This document shows positions 7,184 through 17,330 of a stretch of 64,000 bases of DNA, piece by piece (position 1 is the stretch's first letter; each line of letters begins with the position of its first letter). A program made the position numbers and the translations under genes. The notes beneath the pieces were generated by a model. That model worked only from the letters and a program-made list of their open reading frames with translations. It was not told where the DNA came from and ran no database searches. The DNA comes from Alphaproteobacteria bacterium. Lineage in GTDB: Bacteria > Pseudomonadota > Alphaproteobacteria > UBA828. The DNA is taken from the NCBI GenBank assembly GCA_022826665.1, contig JAJDUK010000031.1, positions 1 through 64,000 of the forward strand. Direction: 5' to 3'.

Positions 7184-9822
7184 TGACTGACGAAACCGAA
7201 GCCGGTGATCAAGAGCGGCGCAAGCCCCTGTCGCTGAAGCGTCCGGGGCGGCTCGAGCTCAAGAAGACGGTCGATGCCGGTCAGGTTCGGCAGAGCTTCT
7301 CGCACGGCCGCAGCCGGGCCGTCGCCGTCGAGGTTCGCAAGAAGCGGACGCTGAAGCGCGGCGCCGCTGCGGACGGTGTGGCGGCGCCCAAGGCAAGAGC
7401 GCCGGCGCCCAAGCCGCCGCCCGAGCCGGTGGCCGAGGCAACGCCGCCGCCTCAAGAGGAGGTGCAGCAGACCTCCACGGCGCCACGCTCTCGCGTCGTC
7501 CTCCGCACGCTGACAACCGACGAGAAGGCCGCGCGCGCACGCGCGGTCGAGGACGCGATCCGCGCCGAGCGTCAGGAGCGGGAGCGGGCGGAGGAAGAGG
7601 CCCGCCGCCGCGCTGCGGACGAAGAGCGTCTCGCTGCCGAGCGCGCGGAGGCCGAGCGGCGGAAGAGCGAGGAGGACGCCCGCCGCAAGGCCGAGGAAGA
7701 TGCGCGCAAGCGGGCAGAGGAGGATGCTGCGCGCAGGCTTCCACAGCCCGAGGAACCCAAGCCAGAAGAGGCCGCGGCTTCCGAAGCTGCGCCGGCGGCG
7801 CGGCCCGCCCGGCCCGGCGATGCTCCGGCAGAGGAGGATCGCGGCCGGCCCCGCCGCCGTGGAGAGCAGCGCCGCCCCCCCACTCCTTCGCGGCGCGACC
7901 AGCCGCGCCGGCGCGGCGGCAAGATCACGCTTTCGGAGGCCCTCGACGGCACCGTCGGCGAGCAGCGCGGGCGCAGCCTCGCGTCGCTCCGCCGTCAGCG
8001 CGAGCGCGAGAAGCGCCTTGCGCGGGAGGCGATGCGTGCGGACGAGCTCAAGCCGGTGGTGCGCGAGGTTATTCTTCCCGAGGCCATCACTGTGCAGGAG
8101 CTCGCGAGCCGCATGGCCGTGCGCGGCGCCGAGGTCGTGAAGCGCCTGATGGAGATGGGCACGGTCGTCACCATCACCCAGTCGATCGATGCCGACACCG
8201 CTCAGCTCGTGGTCGAGGAGTTCGGCCACAAGGTGAGGCGTGTCAGTGAAGCCGACGTCGAGATCGGGCTCAAGGGCGAGGACGATGCCGACGAGGCCCT
8301 GATCACCCGCTCGCCCGTGGTCACGGTCATGGGCCATGTCGATCACGGCAAGACCTCGCTACTCGACGCCATCCGCTCCAGCGACGTGGTGTCCGGCGAG
8401 GCGGGCGGGATCACCCAGCATATCGGCGCCTACCAGGTGGAGACGCCGAAGGGCTCCCGCATCACCTTCATCGATACGCCCGGCCATGCCGCCTTCACCG
8501 AAATGCGCGCACGGGGCGCAAGCGTGACCGATATCGTCGTTCTCGTGGTCGCGGCGGACGACGGCGTCATGCCGCAGACCGCCGAAGCGATCAATCATGC
8601 GCGCGCCGCAGGCGTGCCGATGCTGATCGCCATCAACAAGATCGACCGGCCCGACGCCGACCCCAACCGGGTGCGCCAGGACCTGCTCCAGCACGAGATC
8701 GTGACCGAGGAGATGGGCGGCGACGTGCTCGCGGTCGAGATTTCGGCAACCGAGAAGCAGAACCTCGACAAGCTCGAGGAGGCAATCCTGCTGCAGGCGG
8801 AGCTGCTCGAGCTCAGCGCCAACCCGGACCGCGCCGCCGAGGGGATCGTGATCGAGGCCAAGGTCGATCGCGGGCGCGGTGCGGTGGCCACCGTGCTGGT
8901 TCAACGCGGCACGCTCAACGTCGGCGACATCGTGGTCGCCGGCGCGCAGTGGGGCCGGGTGCGGGCGATGTACGACGACCACGGCGCCGCGGCCAAGGCG
9001 GCGGGGCCGGCGGTGCCGGTCGAGATTCTCGGGCTCAGCGGCGTGCCCCTGGCCGGCGACGAGGTCGTGGTGGTCGAGAACGAGCGCCGAGCGCGCGAAG
9101 TCTCCGAGTTCCGCCAGGCGCGCGCCAGGGAGAAGGAGGTCGCGCGCGGCGCGCCGCTCAACCTGGAGCAGCTCTTCTCCGAAATCCAGGAGAAGGAAGG
9201 CAAGAGCGAGCTGCCGCTGGTCATCAAGGCCGACGTCCAGGGCTCGGTCGAGGCGCTTGTCGGCGCGCTCGGCAGGCTCGGCACGGAGGAAGTGGCCGTG
9301 CGCGTGCTGCATTCGGGCGTCGGCGGCATCACAGAATCGGACGTGACGCTCGCCGCCGCGTCGGATGCGACCGTCGTCGGCTTCAACGTGCGCGCCAACG
9401 CGCAGGCGCGCGAGCTCGCCGCACGCTGCGGCATCGAGCTTCGCTATCACGCCGTCATCTACGACGTCGTGGACGAGATCAGGGCCAACCTCGAAGGGAT
9501 GCTGCGCCCGGAGGCACGCGAGCGGACGATGGGCAGTGCCCAGATCCTCCAAGTGTTCGAAGTCGGCCGCGTGGGCAAGGTCGCGGGCTGCCGCGTCACC
9601 AACGGCCTCGTGCGCCGGGGCGCGAAGGCGCGGCTGCTGCGCGACGATGTGGTCATCCACGACGGCGCGCTCAAGACGCTTCGGCGCTTCAAGGACGACG
9701 TGCGCGAGGTGAAGGAAGGCTACGAGTGCGGCATGTCGTTCGAGAACCACTCCGACTTGCGCGAGGGCGACGTCATCGAGCTCTATGAGATCGAGGAGGT
9801 CGCGCGCACGCTCGAGGCTTAG
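7183..9822 (+). CDS. infB: Translation initiation factor IF-2
   Basis: An 879-residue GTPase that delivers initiator tRNA to the 30S subunit. The first 260 residues are low-complexity, Ala/Glu/Arg-rich and partly coiled-coil, as in other long bacterial IF-2 proteins. The G domain has GHVDHGKTS (G1), GGITQHIG (G2), DTPGH (G3) and NKID (G4), followed by the beta-barrel domain II, domain III and the C-terminal initiator-tRNA-binding domain. The ATG at 7183 overlaps the ylxR stop (TGATG); a GTG one codon earlier is possible. Confidence 0.97.
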   Translation: MTDETEAGDQERRKPLSLKRPGRLELKKTVDAGQVRQSFSHGRSRAVAVEVRKKRTLKRGAAADGVAAPKARAPAPKPPPEPVAEATPPPQEEVQQTSTAPRSRVVLRTLTTDEKAARARAVEDAIRAERQERERAEEEARRRAADEERLAAERAEAERRKSEEDARRKAEEDARKRAEEDAARRLPQPEEPKPEEAAASEAAPAARPARPGDAPAEEDRGRPRRRGEQRRPPTPSRRDQPRRRGGKITLSEALDGTVGEQRGRSLASLRRQREREKRLAREAMRADELKPVVREVILPEAITVQELASRMAVRGAEVVKRLMEMGTVVTITQSIDADTAQLVVEEFGHKVRRVSEADVEIGLKGEDDADEALITRSPVVTVMGHVDHGKTSLLDAIRSSDVVSGEAGGITQHIGAYQVETPKGSRITFIDTPGHAAFTEMRARGASVTDIVVLVVAADDGVMPQTAEAINHARAAGVPMLIAINKIDRPDADPNRVRQDLLQHEIVTEEMGGDVLAVEISATEKQNLDKLEEAILLQAELLELSANPDRAAEGIVIEAKVDRGRGAVATVLVQRGTLNVGDIVVAGAQWGRVRAMYDDHGAAAKAAGPAVPVEILGLSGVPLAGDEVVVVENERRAREVSEFRQARAREKEVARGAPLNLEQLFSEIQEKEGKSELPLVIKADVQGSVEALVGALGRLGTEEVAVRVLHSGVGGITESDVTLAAASDATVVGFNVRANAQARELAARCGIELRYHAVIYDVVDEIRANLEGMLRPEARERTMGSAQILQVFEVGRVGKVAGCRVTNGLVRRGAKARLLRDDVVIHDGALKTLRRFKDDVREVKEGYECGMSFENHSDLREGDVIELYEIEEVARTLEA

Positions 9823-9843
9823 GGCGCGCCTGTCCAGCGATCG

Positions 9844-10227
9844 ATGACGAGGAGAAGCAGCAAGGCCGGTGAGCCGAGCCAGCGGCAGCGGCGAGTCGGC
9901 GAGCTGATTCGGGAAGCGCTGTCAGAGTCGCTCGCCCGCGGCGAGTTTCGTGATCCCGTATTGAGCGAGATGCGTTTCACCGTAACCGAGGTGCGGCCGG
10001 CGCCGGACCTGCGCTCCGCCAAGGTCTACGTGATGCCGCTCGGCGGCGAGCGGGAGGACGAGGCGCTCGACGCCTTGCAGCGCGCCGCCGGCTACTTGCG
10101 CGGCGAGGTGAACCGTCGGGTCAGGCTCAAGTTCTCGCCGTCGCTCAGCTTCGAGATCGACCGCAGCTTCGAGCATGTGCAGCGCATCGACAGGCTGCTC
10201 GGCGCAAACGAGAGCGCCGATGACTGA
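9844..10227 (+). CDS. rbfA: 30S ribosome-binding factor A
   Basis: A 127-residue KH-type protein that assists late 16S rRNA maturation. The conserved [12 protein letters not shown] opening, the strand [21 protein letters not shown] and the C-terminal [14 protein letters not shown] region are all present. It follows infB by 21 bases and overlaps truB by 8 bases, so it is part of the same transcript. Confidence 0.95.
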   Translation: MTRRSSKAGEPSQRQRRVGELIREALSESLARGEFRDPVLSEMRFTVTEVRPAPDLRSAKVYVMPLGGEREDEALDALQRAAGYLRGEVNRRVRLKFSPSLSFEIDRSFEHVQRIDRLLGANESADD

Positions 10228-11116
10228 CGGCACGCCCACACGCTGCCCTCACGGCTGGCTGGTGGTGGACAAGCCGCGCGGGATCACCTCTGCGGCAGCC
10301 GTCTCCCGCATCAAGTCCCTGGTTGGCCGCGGGGCGAAGGTGGGCCACGCCGGCACGCTGGACCCCATGGCCACGGGCGTGCTGCCGGTGGCAATCGGCG
10401 AGGCCACCAAGACGGTCTCGTTCATGATGGATGCGCCAAAACGCTACCGCTTCGGCGTGCGCTGGGGCGAGCAGCGTGATACGGACGATGCCGAGGGCAC
10501 GGTAATCGAGACGAGCGCGCACCGCCCGTCCACGGTGGTTATCGAGAACGCGCTGCCGGCCTTCATCGGCCGAATCGAGCAGGTGCCGCCGGCGTTCTCG
10601 GCCCTCAAGGTCGGCGGCGAACGCGCCTATGCGCTCTCGCGCCAGGGCAGGCCGCCGGAGCTCGCGCCGCGTACGGTCCACATCGATAGCCTGACCCTGA
10701 TCGAGGCCGATGACGACGGCGCCGCCTTCGCGGTCGGTTGCGGCAAGGGCACTTACGTGAGGGCGCTGGCCCGCGACATCGCTCGCGCGGCGGGAACGGT
10801 CGGCCACGTCAGCTGGCTCCACCGCGCCGCGGTCGGGCCGTTCACCGACGAGGATGCGAATCCGCTGGATAAACTGGTCGCGCTCGGGCATAGTCTGGCC
10901 CTCGCCGAAAGCCTGCGACCGGTCGATGCAGTGCTGGCCGACATCCCGGCTCTGCTTCTGACCGCGCGCGAGGCGGATAGCCTGCGCCACGGCCAGCCAG
11001 TGCCCGCGCCCGGTGCCGCACCCGGAAGGGTCCGCGCCGTTGCCGGCTCCCGGCTTGTGGCGTTGGCCGAAGTTGGCGCGGGCCGGGCCCGCCCGTTGCG
11101 GGTCTTCAACATGTGA
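10220..11116 (+). CDS. truB: tRNA pseudouridine(55) synthase
   Basis: A 298-residue enzyme that isomerises U55 in the T loop of tRNAs. The catalytic Asp is in [14 protein letters not shown], with [20 protein letters not shown] and the [11 protein letters not shown] motif further on. The C-terminus carries a short PUA-like tail. The ATG at 10220 lies inside the last codons of rbfA. A GTG/ATG extension upstream would overlap rbfA by more than 50 bases and was rejected. Confidence 0.95.
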   Translation: MTDGTPTRCPHGWLVVDKPRGITSAAAVSRIKSLVGRGAKVGHAGTLDPMATGVLPVAIGEATKTVSFMMDAPKRYRFGVRWGEQRDTDDAEGTVIETSAHRPSTVVIENALPAFIGRIEQVPPAFSALKVGGERAYALSRQGRPPELAPRTVHIDSLTLIEADDDGAAFAVGCGKGTYVRALARDIARAAGTVGHVSWLHRAAVGPFTDEDANPLDKLVALGHSLALAESLRPVDAVLADIPALLLTAREADSLRHGQPVPAPGAAPGRVRAVAGSRLVALAEVGAGRARPLRVFNM

Positions 11117-11132
11117 CAAGCGGAGTAGCCAG

Positions 11133-11402
11133 ATGTCGATCACCGCGGCGCGGAAGACCGAGCTGATATCGGAGTACGCAACCAAGACCAACGATACCGG
11201 CTCGCCGGAGGTACAGGTCGCGATCCTGACTGAGCGGATCAACAACCTGACCGAGCATTTTCGGAGCCACAAGAAGGACCTCCATTCGAGGCAAGGCCTC
11301 CTGAAGATGGTCAGCCGCAGGCGCCGCCTGCTCGACTATCTCAAGCGCAACGATCAGGAGCGCTATTCCACCGTGATTCAGCGGTTGGGTTTGCGCAAAT
11401 AG
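11133..11402 (+). CDS. rpsO: 30S ribosomal protein S15
   Basis: The 89-residue length and the four-helix pattern ([40 protein letters not shown]) are standard for S15, which binds the central domain of 16S rRNA. It starts 16 bases after truB, with a GGAG-like site upstream. In enterobacteria S15 represses its own mRNA; no comparable pseudoknot was tested here. Confidence 0.97.
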   Translation: MSITAARKTELISEYATKTNDTGSPEVQVAILTERINNLTEHFRSHKKDLHSRQGLLKMVSRRRRLLDYLKRNDQERYSTVIQRLGLRK

Positions 11403-11504
11403 CATTGGCAGTCGCGTGATCCGCCGGGATGCGGCACGCGGGTCAAAAGGGCACGTCGGGAGGCGCGGCATGGGCCGCCGCCGCCGGCGTCGCACCTGTG
11501 TAGG

Positions 11505-11528
11505 GGCGAGCCGAATGGGCGGCTCGCC
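11505..11528 (+). promoter_or_regulatory. Stem-loop in the rpsO-pnp spacer
   Basis: A perfect 9-bp stem (11505-11513 with 11520-11528) closes the six-base loop AATGGG, 20 bases before the pnp start. Enterobacterial pnp leaders carry an RNase III-cleaved hairpin here through which PNPase controls its own mRNA. The same role is inferred from position only. Confidence 0.55.
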
Positions 11529-11548
11529 ACCGGAACGAAGGAAACAAT

Positions 11549-13675
11549 ATGTTCGATATCACACGTCGTGAGGTCATGTGGGGCGAGCGCAAGCTCGTCC
11601 TCGAAACCGGGCGCATCGCCCGCCAGGCGGATGGCGCCGTCCTCGCGAGCTACGGCGAAACCGCGGTGCTCTGCACCGTCGTCGGCCAACGGACCGCGCG
11701 GGAGGGCCAGGATTTCTTCCCGCTGACAGTCAACTACGAGGAGAAGGCTTTCGCCGCTGGCAAGATTCCGGGCGGCTTTTTCAAGCGCGAAGGGCGCCCC
11801 AGCGAGAAGGAAACTCTGGTTTCGCGTCTCATCGATCGTCCTCTCCGGCCCCTCTTCGTCAAGTCGTTTCGTAACGAAACCCAGGTCATCTGCACGGTGC
11901 TCTCGCACGACCTGGTCAACGATTCCGACATCGTCGCCATGGTCGGTGCCTCGGCCGCGCTCACCATCTCCGGTTTGCCCTTCATGGGGCCGATCGGGGG
12001 CTGCCGGGTCGGCTTCGCGGACGGCGCCTATGTGCTGAACCCGACCTACGAGCAGCGCGCGGCCTCCGACCTCGATCTGGTCATGGCCGGCACCCAGGAG
12101 GGTGTGCTCATGGTCGAGTCGGAGGCATCCGAGCTCTCCGAGGATCAGATGCTGGGTGCGGTGACCTTCGGTCACGAGGCGGTCAAGCCGGTGATCGAGG
12201 CCATCATCAGCCTTGCCGAGGCTTGCGCGAAGGAGCCCTGGGAGCTGCCCGAGGAAGAGGTGGACACGGCCCTCGTCGACCGGATTCGCGCGAGCGCCGA
12301 GGCCTCGCTGCGCACGGCCTATTCGGTCGCCGGCAAGACCGAGCGGCAGGACAAGGTGGCGGCCGCGAAGTCCGAGACTGCGGCGCAGTTCCGCGAGGAC
12401 GACGGCGCTGCCGGCATCCTCGACGGCACGCTGAGTTCGCTCGAGAAGGAGATCGTGCGCGGCCAGATTCTCGACAGTGGCGTGCGCATCGACGGCCGCA
12501 CCACCAGCGACGTTCGCGCCATCGAGTGCGAAGTGGGTGTGCTGCCGCGCAGCCATGGCTCGGCGCTCTTCACGCGCGGCGAGACCCAGGCGCTGGCCAC
12601 GGCGACCCTCGGCACCGGCCAGGACGAGCAGATCATGGACATGCTCGAGGGCGAGTACCGCGAGCGCTTCATGCTGCACTACAACTTCCCGCCCTATTCG
12701 GTGGGCGAGGCGCGCTTCCTGCGCGGGCCCGGCCGGCGCGAGATCGGCCACGGCAAGCTCGCCTGGCGGGCGGTCCATCCGCTCCTGCCCGACGCCGAGG
12801 CGTTCCCCTACACCATCCGCGTGGTCTCGGAGATCACGGAATCCAACGGCTCGTCGTCGATGGCGACGGTCTGTGGGGCCTCGCTCTCGCTGATGGATGC
12901 GGGCGTTCCCCTGGCCCGACCGGTCGCCGGCATCGCCATGGGGCTGATCAAGGACGAGGACCGCTTCGCCGTGCTCTCCGACATCCTCGGCGACGAGGAC
13001 CATCTCGGCGACATGGACTTCAAGGTGGCCGGCACGGAGCAGGGCATCACCTCGCTGCAGATGGACATCAAGATCACCAGCATTACCGAGGAGATCATGC
13101 GCACCGCGCTGGCTCAGGCGCGCGACGGCCGACTGCACATCCTCGGCGAGATGGCGAAGGCGCTCGCACACGCGCGCGACAGCGTGAGTGACAACGCGCC
13201 CCGCATCACCACCTTCTCGATCCCGAAGGACCGCATCCGCGAGGTCATCGGGCCCGGCGGCAAGGTCATCCGCGAGATCTGCGAGACCACCGGGACCAAG
13301 ATCGACATCGAGGACGACGGCACCATCAAGGTGGCGGCGGTCGAGGGCGAGGCAGCGAAGGCCGCGATCAACATGATCCGCGACATCGTGGCCGAGCCCG
13401 AGGTCGGCGTGATCTACGACGGCAAGGTGGTCAAGATCGTCGACTTTGGCGCCTTCGTGAACTTCATCGGCAAGCGCGACGGCTTGGTGCATATCAGCGA
13501 GATCGCGCCGCGCCGGATCAAGAGCGTGAGCGACGTGCTGAGCGAAGGCGATAACGTCAAAGTGAAGGTGCTCGGAATCGACGACCGCGGTAAGGTCAAG
13601 CTGAGCATGAGAGCCGTGAATCAGGAAAGCGGAGAGGACCTGAGCGCGGCGGAGGAGACGGCGCAAGCCGGGTAG
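11549..13675 (+). CDS. pnp: Polyribonucleotide nucleotidyltransferase (PNPase)
   Basis: A 708-residue phosphorolytic 3'-5' exoribonuclease of the degradosome. Two RNase PH domains flank an all-helical linker. The second carries the catalytic signature ([17 protein letters not shown], then [17 protein letters not shown]). A KH domain ([15 protein letters not shown]) and an S1 domain ([20 protein letters not shown]) follow. It closes the translation cluster, 146 bases after rpsO. A GC-rich stem at 13708-13744 lies just downstream. Confidence 0.97.
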   Translation: MFDITRREVMWGERKLVLETGRIARQADGAVLASYGETAVLCTVVGQRTAREGQDFFPLTVNYEEKAFAAGKIPGGFFKREGRPSEKETLVSRLIDRPLRPLFVKSFRNETQVICTVLSHDLVNDSDIVAMVGASAALTISGLPFMGPIGGCRVGFADGAYVLNPTYEQRAASDLDLVMAGTQEGVLMVESEASELSEDQMLGAVTFGHEAVKPVIEAIISLAEACAKEPWELPEEEVDTALVDRIRASAEASLRTAYSVAGKTERQDKVAAAKSETAAQFREDDGAAGILDGTLSSLEKEIVRGQILDSGVRIDGRTTSDVRAIECEVGVLPRSHGSALFTRGETQALATATLGTGQDEQIMDMLEGEYRERFMLHYNFPPYSVGEARFLRGPGRREIGHGKLAWRAVHPLLPDAEAFPYTIRVVSEITESNGSSSMATVCGASLSLMDAGVPLARPVAGIAMGLIKDEDRFAVLSDILGDEDHLGDMDFKVAGTEQGITSLQMDIKITSITEEIMRTALAQARDGRLHILGEMAKALAHARDSVSDNAPRITTFSIPKDRIREVIGPGGKVIREICETTGTKIDIEDDGTIKVAAVEGEAAKAAINMIRDIVAEPEVGVIYDGKVVKIVDFGAFVNFIGKRDGLVHISEIAPRRIKSVSDVLSEGDNVKVKVLGIDDRGKVKLSMRAVNQESGEDLSAAEETAQAG

Positions 13676-13707
13676 GGAACGCCGCCGAGAGAAGCGACAC
13701 CCTGCAA

Positions 13708-13744
13708 ACGCCGCCGCTGCCGCCCACATCGCGGTGTAGCGGCG
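13708..13744 (+). other. GC-rich stem-loop after pnp
   Basis: A 9-bp perfect stem (13708-13716 with 13736-13744) encloses a 19-base region that can pair internally. There is no T-tract, so it is better viewed as a 3' exonuclease barrier than as an intrinsic terminator. Confidence 0.4.
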
Positions 13745-13814
13745 GCGCCAGCTCGCTGCCCTGCGCTGCCGCGGTGGGCGAAACGAGCCCGATGCAACGG
13801 CGGATGGACCGACC

Positions 13815-15212
13815 ATGAAGGCGTTGAACGCAATCAGGTTGTCGGGGCGCGATGTCCTCCCCTTGATCGAGGGCGGCAAGGGCATCGGCGTGACCAACGG
13901 CCTGAGTTCCGGCGCCTGGGCCGCCGCCGGCGGCGTCGGCACCTTCTCCGGCGTCAATGCCGACTACTACGACGAGCACGGCCGGGCGATTCCGCAGACC
14001 TATCGCGGTCGCACTCGCAAGGAACGGCACGAGGAGCTGGTCGATTACGCGATCAGGGGCGGCATCGCCCAGGCGCGTATCGCCCACGAGGTTTCGGGCG
14101 GCGAGGGCCGGCTCCACATGAACGTGCTGTGGGAGATGGCTGCCGCCGAGCGCATCCTTCACGGCATTCTCGAGGCCACGCGCGGCATCATTCACGGCGT
14201 GACCTGCGGCGCCGGCATGCCATATCGCTTGGCCGAGGTAGCCGCGCAGTACGATGTCCAGTACTACCCGATCATCTCGTCGGCGCGGGCGTTCCGCGCG
14301 CTCTGGAAGCGCGCCTACCATCGCTTCTCGGACTGGATGGGTGGCGTGGTCTACGAGGACCCCTGGCGCGCCGGCGGGCATAACGGCCTCTCAAACAGTG
14401 AGGATCCCGAACAGCCCGAGCCCGCCTATCCGCGGGTTGTGGCGCTGCGCCAGCAAATGCGTGAGTACGGCCTCGACGACGTGCCGATCGTGATGGCTGG
14501 CGGCGTCTGGTACCTGCGTGACTGGGAGGATTGGCTCGACAACCCCGAGCTCGGTCCCGTCGTCTTTCAGTTCGGCACCCGTCCGCTGGTGACCGAAGAA
14601 AGCCCGATTTCCGAGCGCTGGAAGCGCAAGCTGCTGTCCATGCAGGAAGGGGACGTGAAGCTCAACCGCTTCAGCCCCACCGGGTTCTACTCCTCGGCAG
14701 TGCGCAACGACTTCATCCACGAGCTTGCCGAGCGCGAGCAGCGGCAGGTCGCCTACACCGCAGAGCCCATCGGCGACCACGACCAGAAATTCACCCCGGG
14801 ACCGCGCGGGCGCTCTTTCTATGTGACCAAGGGCGATTTGAAGCGGGCAGAGTTGTGGATGGACGAGGGCTTCACCTCCGTGATGAAGACCCCTGAGACC
14901 ACGATCATCTTCGTCACCGACGAGAAGGCGCGCGAGATCAGGGCCGATCAGGCCGCCTGCATGGGTTGCCTCAGCGCCTGCAGGTTCAGCAACTGGGCGA
15001 CCAACGAAACGGGCTCGACCGGCAAGAAGACCGATCCCCGCAGCTACTGCATCCAGAAGACGCTGCAGGAGATCATCCACGGCGAAGATATCGACAACCA
15101 GCTCATGTTCGCCGGCCACGCGGCGTTCCGGTTCGCGGACGACCCCTTCTACTCGAACCGTTTCATCCCCACCGTGCGCCAGCTGGTGGAGCGCCTGCTT
15201 ACCGGCGACTGA
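13815..15212 (+). CDS. Nitronate monooxygenase-like flavoprotein with a C-terminal Cys cluster
   Basis: A 465-residue protein of the 2-nitropropane dioxygenase/nitronate monooxygenase superfamily, an FMN TIM barrel. Barrel features include IEGGKGIGVTNG near the N-terminus, GIIHGVTCGAGMPYRL, IVMAGGVW and the phosphate-binding QFGTRPLVTEESP. It is about 100 residues longer than ordinary members. The extra C-terminal part holds four closely spaced Cys-type residues (ACMGCLSACRFSNW) that could bind metal or an Fe-S cluster. The substrate is unknown. It stands alone on the plus strand and converges on the BMP transporter genes. Confidence 0.8.
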   Translation: MKALNAIRLSGRDVLPLIEGGKGIGVTNGLSSGAWAAAGGVGTFSGVNADYYDEHGRAIPQTYRGRTRKERHEELVDYAIRGGIAQARIAHEVSGGEGRLHMNVLWEMAAAERILHGILEATRGIIHGVTCGAGMPYRLAEVAAQYDVQYYPIISSARAFRALWKRAYHRFSDWMGGVVYEDPWRAGGHNGLSNSEDPEQPEPAYPRVVALRQQMREYGLDDVPIVMAGGVWYLRDWEDWLDNPELGPVVFQFGTRPLVTEESPISERWKRKLLSMQEGDVKLNRFSPTGFYSSAVRNDFIHELAEREQRQVAYTAEPIGDHDQKFTPGPRGRSFYVTKGDLKRAELWMDEGFTSVMKTPETTIIFVTDEKAREIRADQAACMGCLSACRFSNWATNETGSTGKKTDPRSYCIQKTLQEIIHGEDIDNQLMFAGHAAFRFADDPFYSNRFIPTVRQLVERLLTGD

Positions 15213-15240
15213 CGTTGGGCCGCCACGCCGGCGGCTCTCC

Positions 15241-16212
15241 TCAACGCTCCTTCACATAGGGAACACCGCTCGCCTTGGGCGGCACCGCCTTGCCAACGAA
15301 GCCTGCGAGCAGCAGCACCGTGAGCAGGTAGGGCAGCGCCTGGATCGCCTGCACCGGGATGATCCCGACGCCGGGAATATCCACCCCTTGCAGCCTTGCC
15401 TGCACGGCATCGGCGAAGGCGAAGAGGAAGCAGGCGAAGAGGGTCGGCACCGGGCGCCACTTGCCGAAGATGAGCGCGGCGAGCGCGAGGTAGCCCATGC
15501 CCGCGCTCATGTCGCGCACGAAGAGCGCGTTCTGGGCGATCGAGAGCGACGTGCCGGCGACGCCGCAAAGAATGCCGCAGACGATCATCGCCCGGTAGCG
15601 CATGCCGGCGACCGAGATGCCGGCGGTGTCCACCGCCTCCGGCGCCTCGCCGACCGCGCGGAGTCTCAGCCCGAAGCGGGTCTTGTAGATGAACCACGCC
15701 GCGAGCGGGACCATGCCGAGCGCGATGTAGACAATCAGGTTGTGGCCGCTCACGATCTCCGAATAGATCTGGCCGATAAAGGGCACATCGCTCAGCCGGT
15801 CGGCGAAGGGGAAGTGGATCGGGCGGAAGCGCGCCGTGTCCGCCACGATCGGCGTGTGCCCGCCCTGCCCGAACCAGGCGAGCGAGAGCACCGGCCCGAG
15901 CCCCGCCACCAGGATGTTGAGCGCCATACCCGAGACCACCTGATCGCCCCGGTGGGTGACGCAGGCGAAGGCGTGGATCATCGCGAGCCCCACCGAGGCG
16001 CCCATGCCGGCGAGCAGGCCGAGCCACGCAGAACCGGTGGCAAAGGCCGCCGCCGCGGCAGCAAAGGCCGCCCCAAGCATCTTGCCTTCGAGTCCGATAT
16101 CGACCACGCCCGAGCGCTCTGCGAACATTCCGGCGAAGGCGGCGAGGATGAGCGGCGTCGAGACGCGCAGTGTCGCGTCGATCACCAGGACGATCCAGGT
16201 CACCGCTTCCAT
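15241..16212 (-). CDS. ABC transporter permease (BMP/nucleoside type, second subunit)
   Basis: A 323-residue integral membrane protein with about eight to ten hydrophobic helices and the family phrases FAERSGVVDIGLEGKML and RAVGEAPEAVDTAGI. This is the YufQ/NupC-type partner of branched-chain/ribose-like ABC permeases. The ATG at 16212 starts 2 bases after the stop of the first permease. With the genes upstream it forms a complete importer, most likely for nucleosides or related bases. Confidence 0.88.
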   Translation of the reverse strand: MEAVTWIVLVIDATLRVSTPLILAAFAGMFAERSGVVDIGLEGKMLGAAFAAAAAAFATGSAWLGLLAGMGASVGLAMIHAFACVTHRGDQVVSGMALNILVAGLGPVLSLAWFGQGGHTPIVADTARFRPIHFPFADRLSDVPFIGQIYSEIVSGHNLIVYIALGMVPLAAWFIYKTRFGLRLRAVGEAPEAVDTAGISVAGMRYRAMIVCGILCGVAGTSLSIAQNALFVRDMSAGMGYLALAALIFGKWRPVPTLFACFLFAFADAVQARLQGVDIPGVGIIPVQAIQALPYLLTVLLLAGFVGKAVPPKASGVPYVKER

Positions 16213-16214
16213 GG

Positions 16215-17330
16215 CTATGCCGCCACGGCACGCGCGCGGCGCGCGAACAGGCGCTCGATCCGGCCGCGGAACATGTGCTCCAACGCGCCTGAGAACAGGA
16301 TCACCAGCCCCTGGAGCACCACCACCATGTCGCGGGTCACGTTGGGCATGTCGAAGGCGAGCTCGGAGCCGCCCTGGTAGAGAATTCCGAAAAGCAGGGC
16401 GGCGAGCAGGATGCCCGCCGGGTGGTTGCGGCCCATCAGCGCGACCGCGATGCCGACGAAGCCGTAGCCCGCGGTGAACTCCAGCAACAGCCTGTGGTGG
16501 ACGCCGATGATCTCGTTGACGCCCACGAGGCCCGCGAGCCCACCGGAGATCGCCATCGCCAGCATGATCGCGCGGTCTGGCGCGATGCCGCCGTAGACCG
16601 CCGCCGATTCGTTGTGGCCGACGGCGCGGATCTCGTAGCCCCAGCGCGTGCGCCAGACGAAGAACCAGAACAGCACGAGGCAGACCGCGGCGACCACGAT
16701 GCTCAGGTTGAGCGACGAGCGGCCGATATTCGCGCCGAAGGCCGCGAACACGTCGTGGACGAAGGGGAGCCAAGCGCCTGCCTCGAAGGTGCGGCTCTCC
16801 GCCGCCTGCTGCCCCGGCTTGATGAAGATCTCGACCAGCAGGTAGGTCATCAGCGCTGCGGCCAGGAAGTTGAACATGATCGTCGTGATGACGATGTGGC
16901 TGCCGCGCTTCGCCTGCAGCCAGCCGGGGATGAAGGCCCAGAAGGCGCCGAACGCCATGGCACAGGCGATCGCGAGCGGAATCACGACGGGCGCCGGCCA
17001 ATGGCCCAGGTAAAGCCCGATCAGGCCCGCGCCAAGCCCGCCGAGATAGGCCTGGCCCTCGCCGCCGATGTTGAAGAGGCCGCAATGAAAGGCGATGGCG
17101 ACGGCGAGCCCTGTGAAGACGAAATTGGTGGTGTAGTAGAGGGTGTAGCCGATCGCCTCGGGGTACCCCACCGCGCCCAACACCAGCAGCCTCAGCGCCT
17201 CGAACGGGTTCTCGCCGATCAGCGCGATGATGATGCCGGCGATGACGAGCGCGAGCCCCAGGTTGATGAGCGGGACCAGCCCGTGGGTGACCCAGGTCGG
17301 CGCCTGGGTCGGCCCGCCGAAGCCCTTCAC
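16215..17330 (-). CDS. ABC transporter permease (BMP/nucleoside type, first subunit)
   Basis: A 371-residue permease of the YufP/NupB type. It has an N-terminal helix (LINLGLALVIAGIIIALIG), then NIGGEGQAYLGGLGAGL and IRAVGHNESAAVYGGI, which are typical of this family. Its ATG overlaps the ATPase stop by 4 bases, pointing to translational coupling within the minus-strand operon. Confidence 0.88.
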   Translation of the reverse strand: MKGFGGPTQAPTWVTHGLVPLINLGLALVIAGIIIALIGENPFEALRLLVLGAVGYPEAIGYTLYYTTNFVFTGLAVAIAFHCGLFNIGGEGQAYLGGLGAGLIGLYLGHWPAPVVIPLAIACAMAFGAFWAFIPGWLQAKRGSHIVITTIMFNFLAAALMTYLLVEIFIKPGQQAAESRTFEAGAWLPFVHDVFAAFGANIGRSSLNLSIVVAAVCLVLFWFFVWRTRWGYEIRAVGHNESAAVYGGIAPDRAIMLAMAISGGLAGLVGVNEIIGVHHRLLLEFTAGYGFVGIAVALMGRNHPAGILLAALLFGILYQGGSELAFDMPNVTRDMVVVLQGLVILFSGALEHMFRGRIERLFARRARAVAA

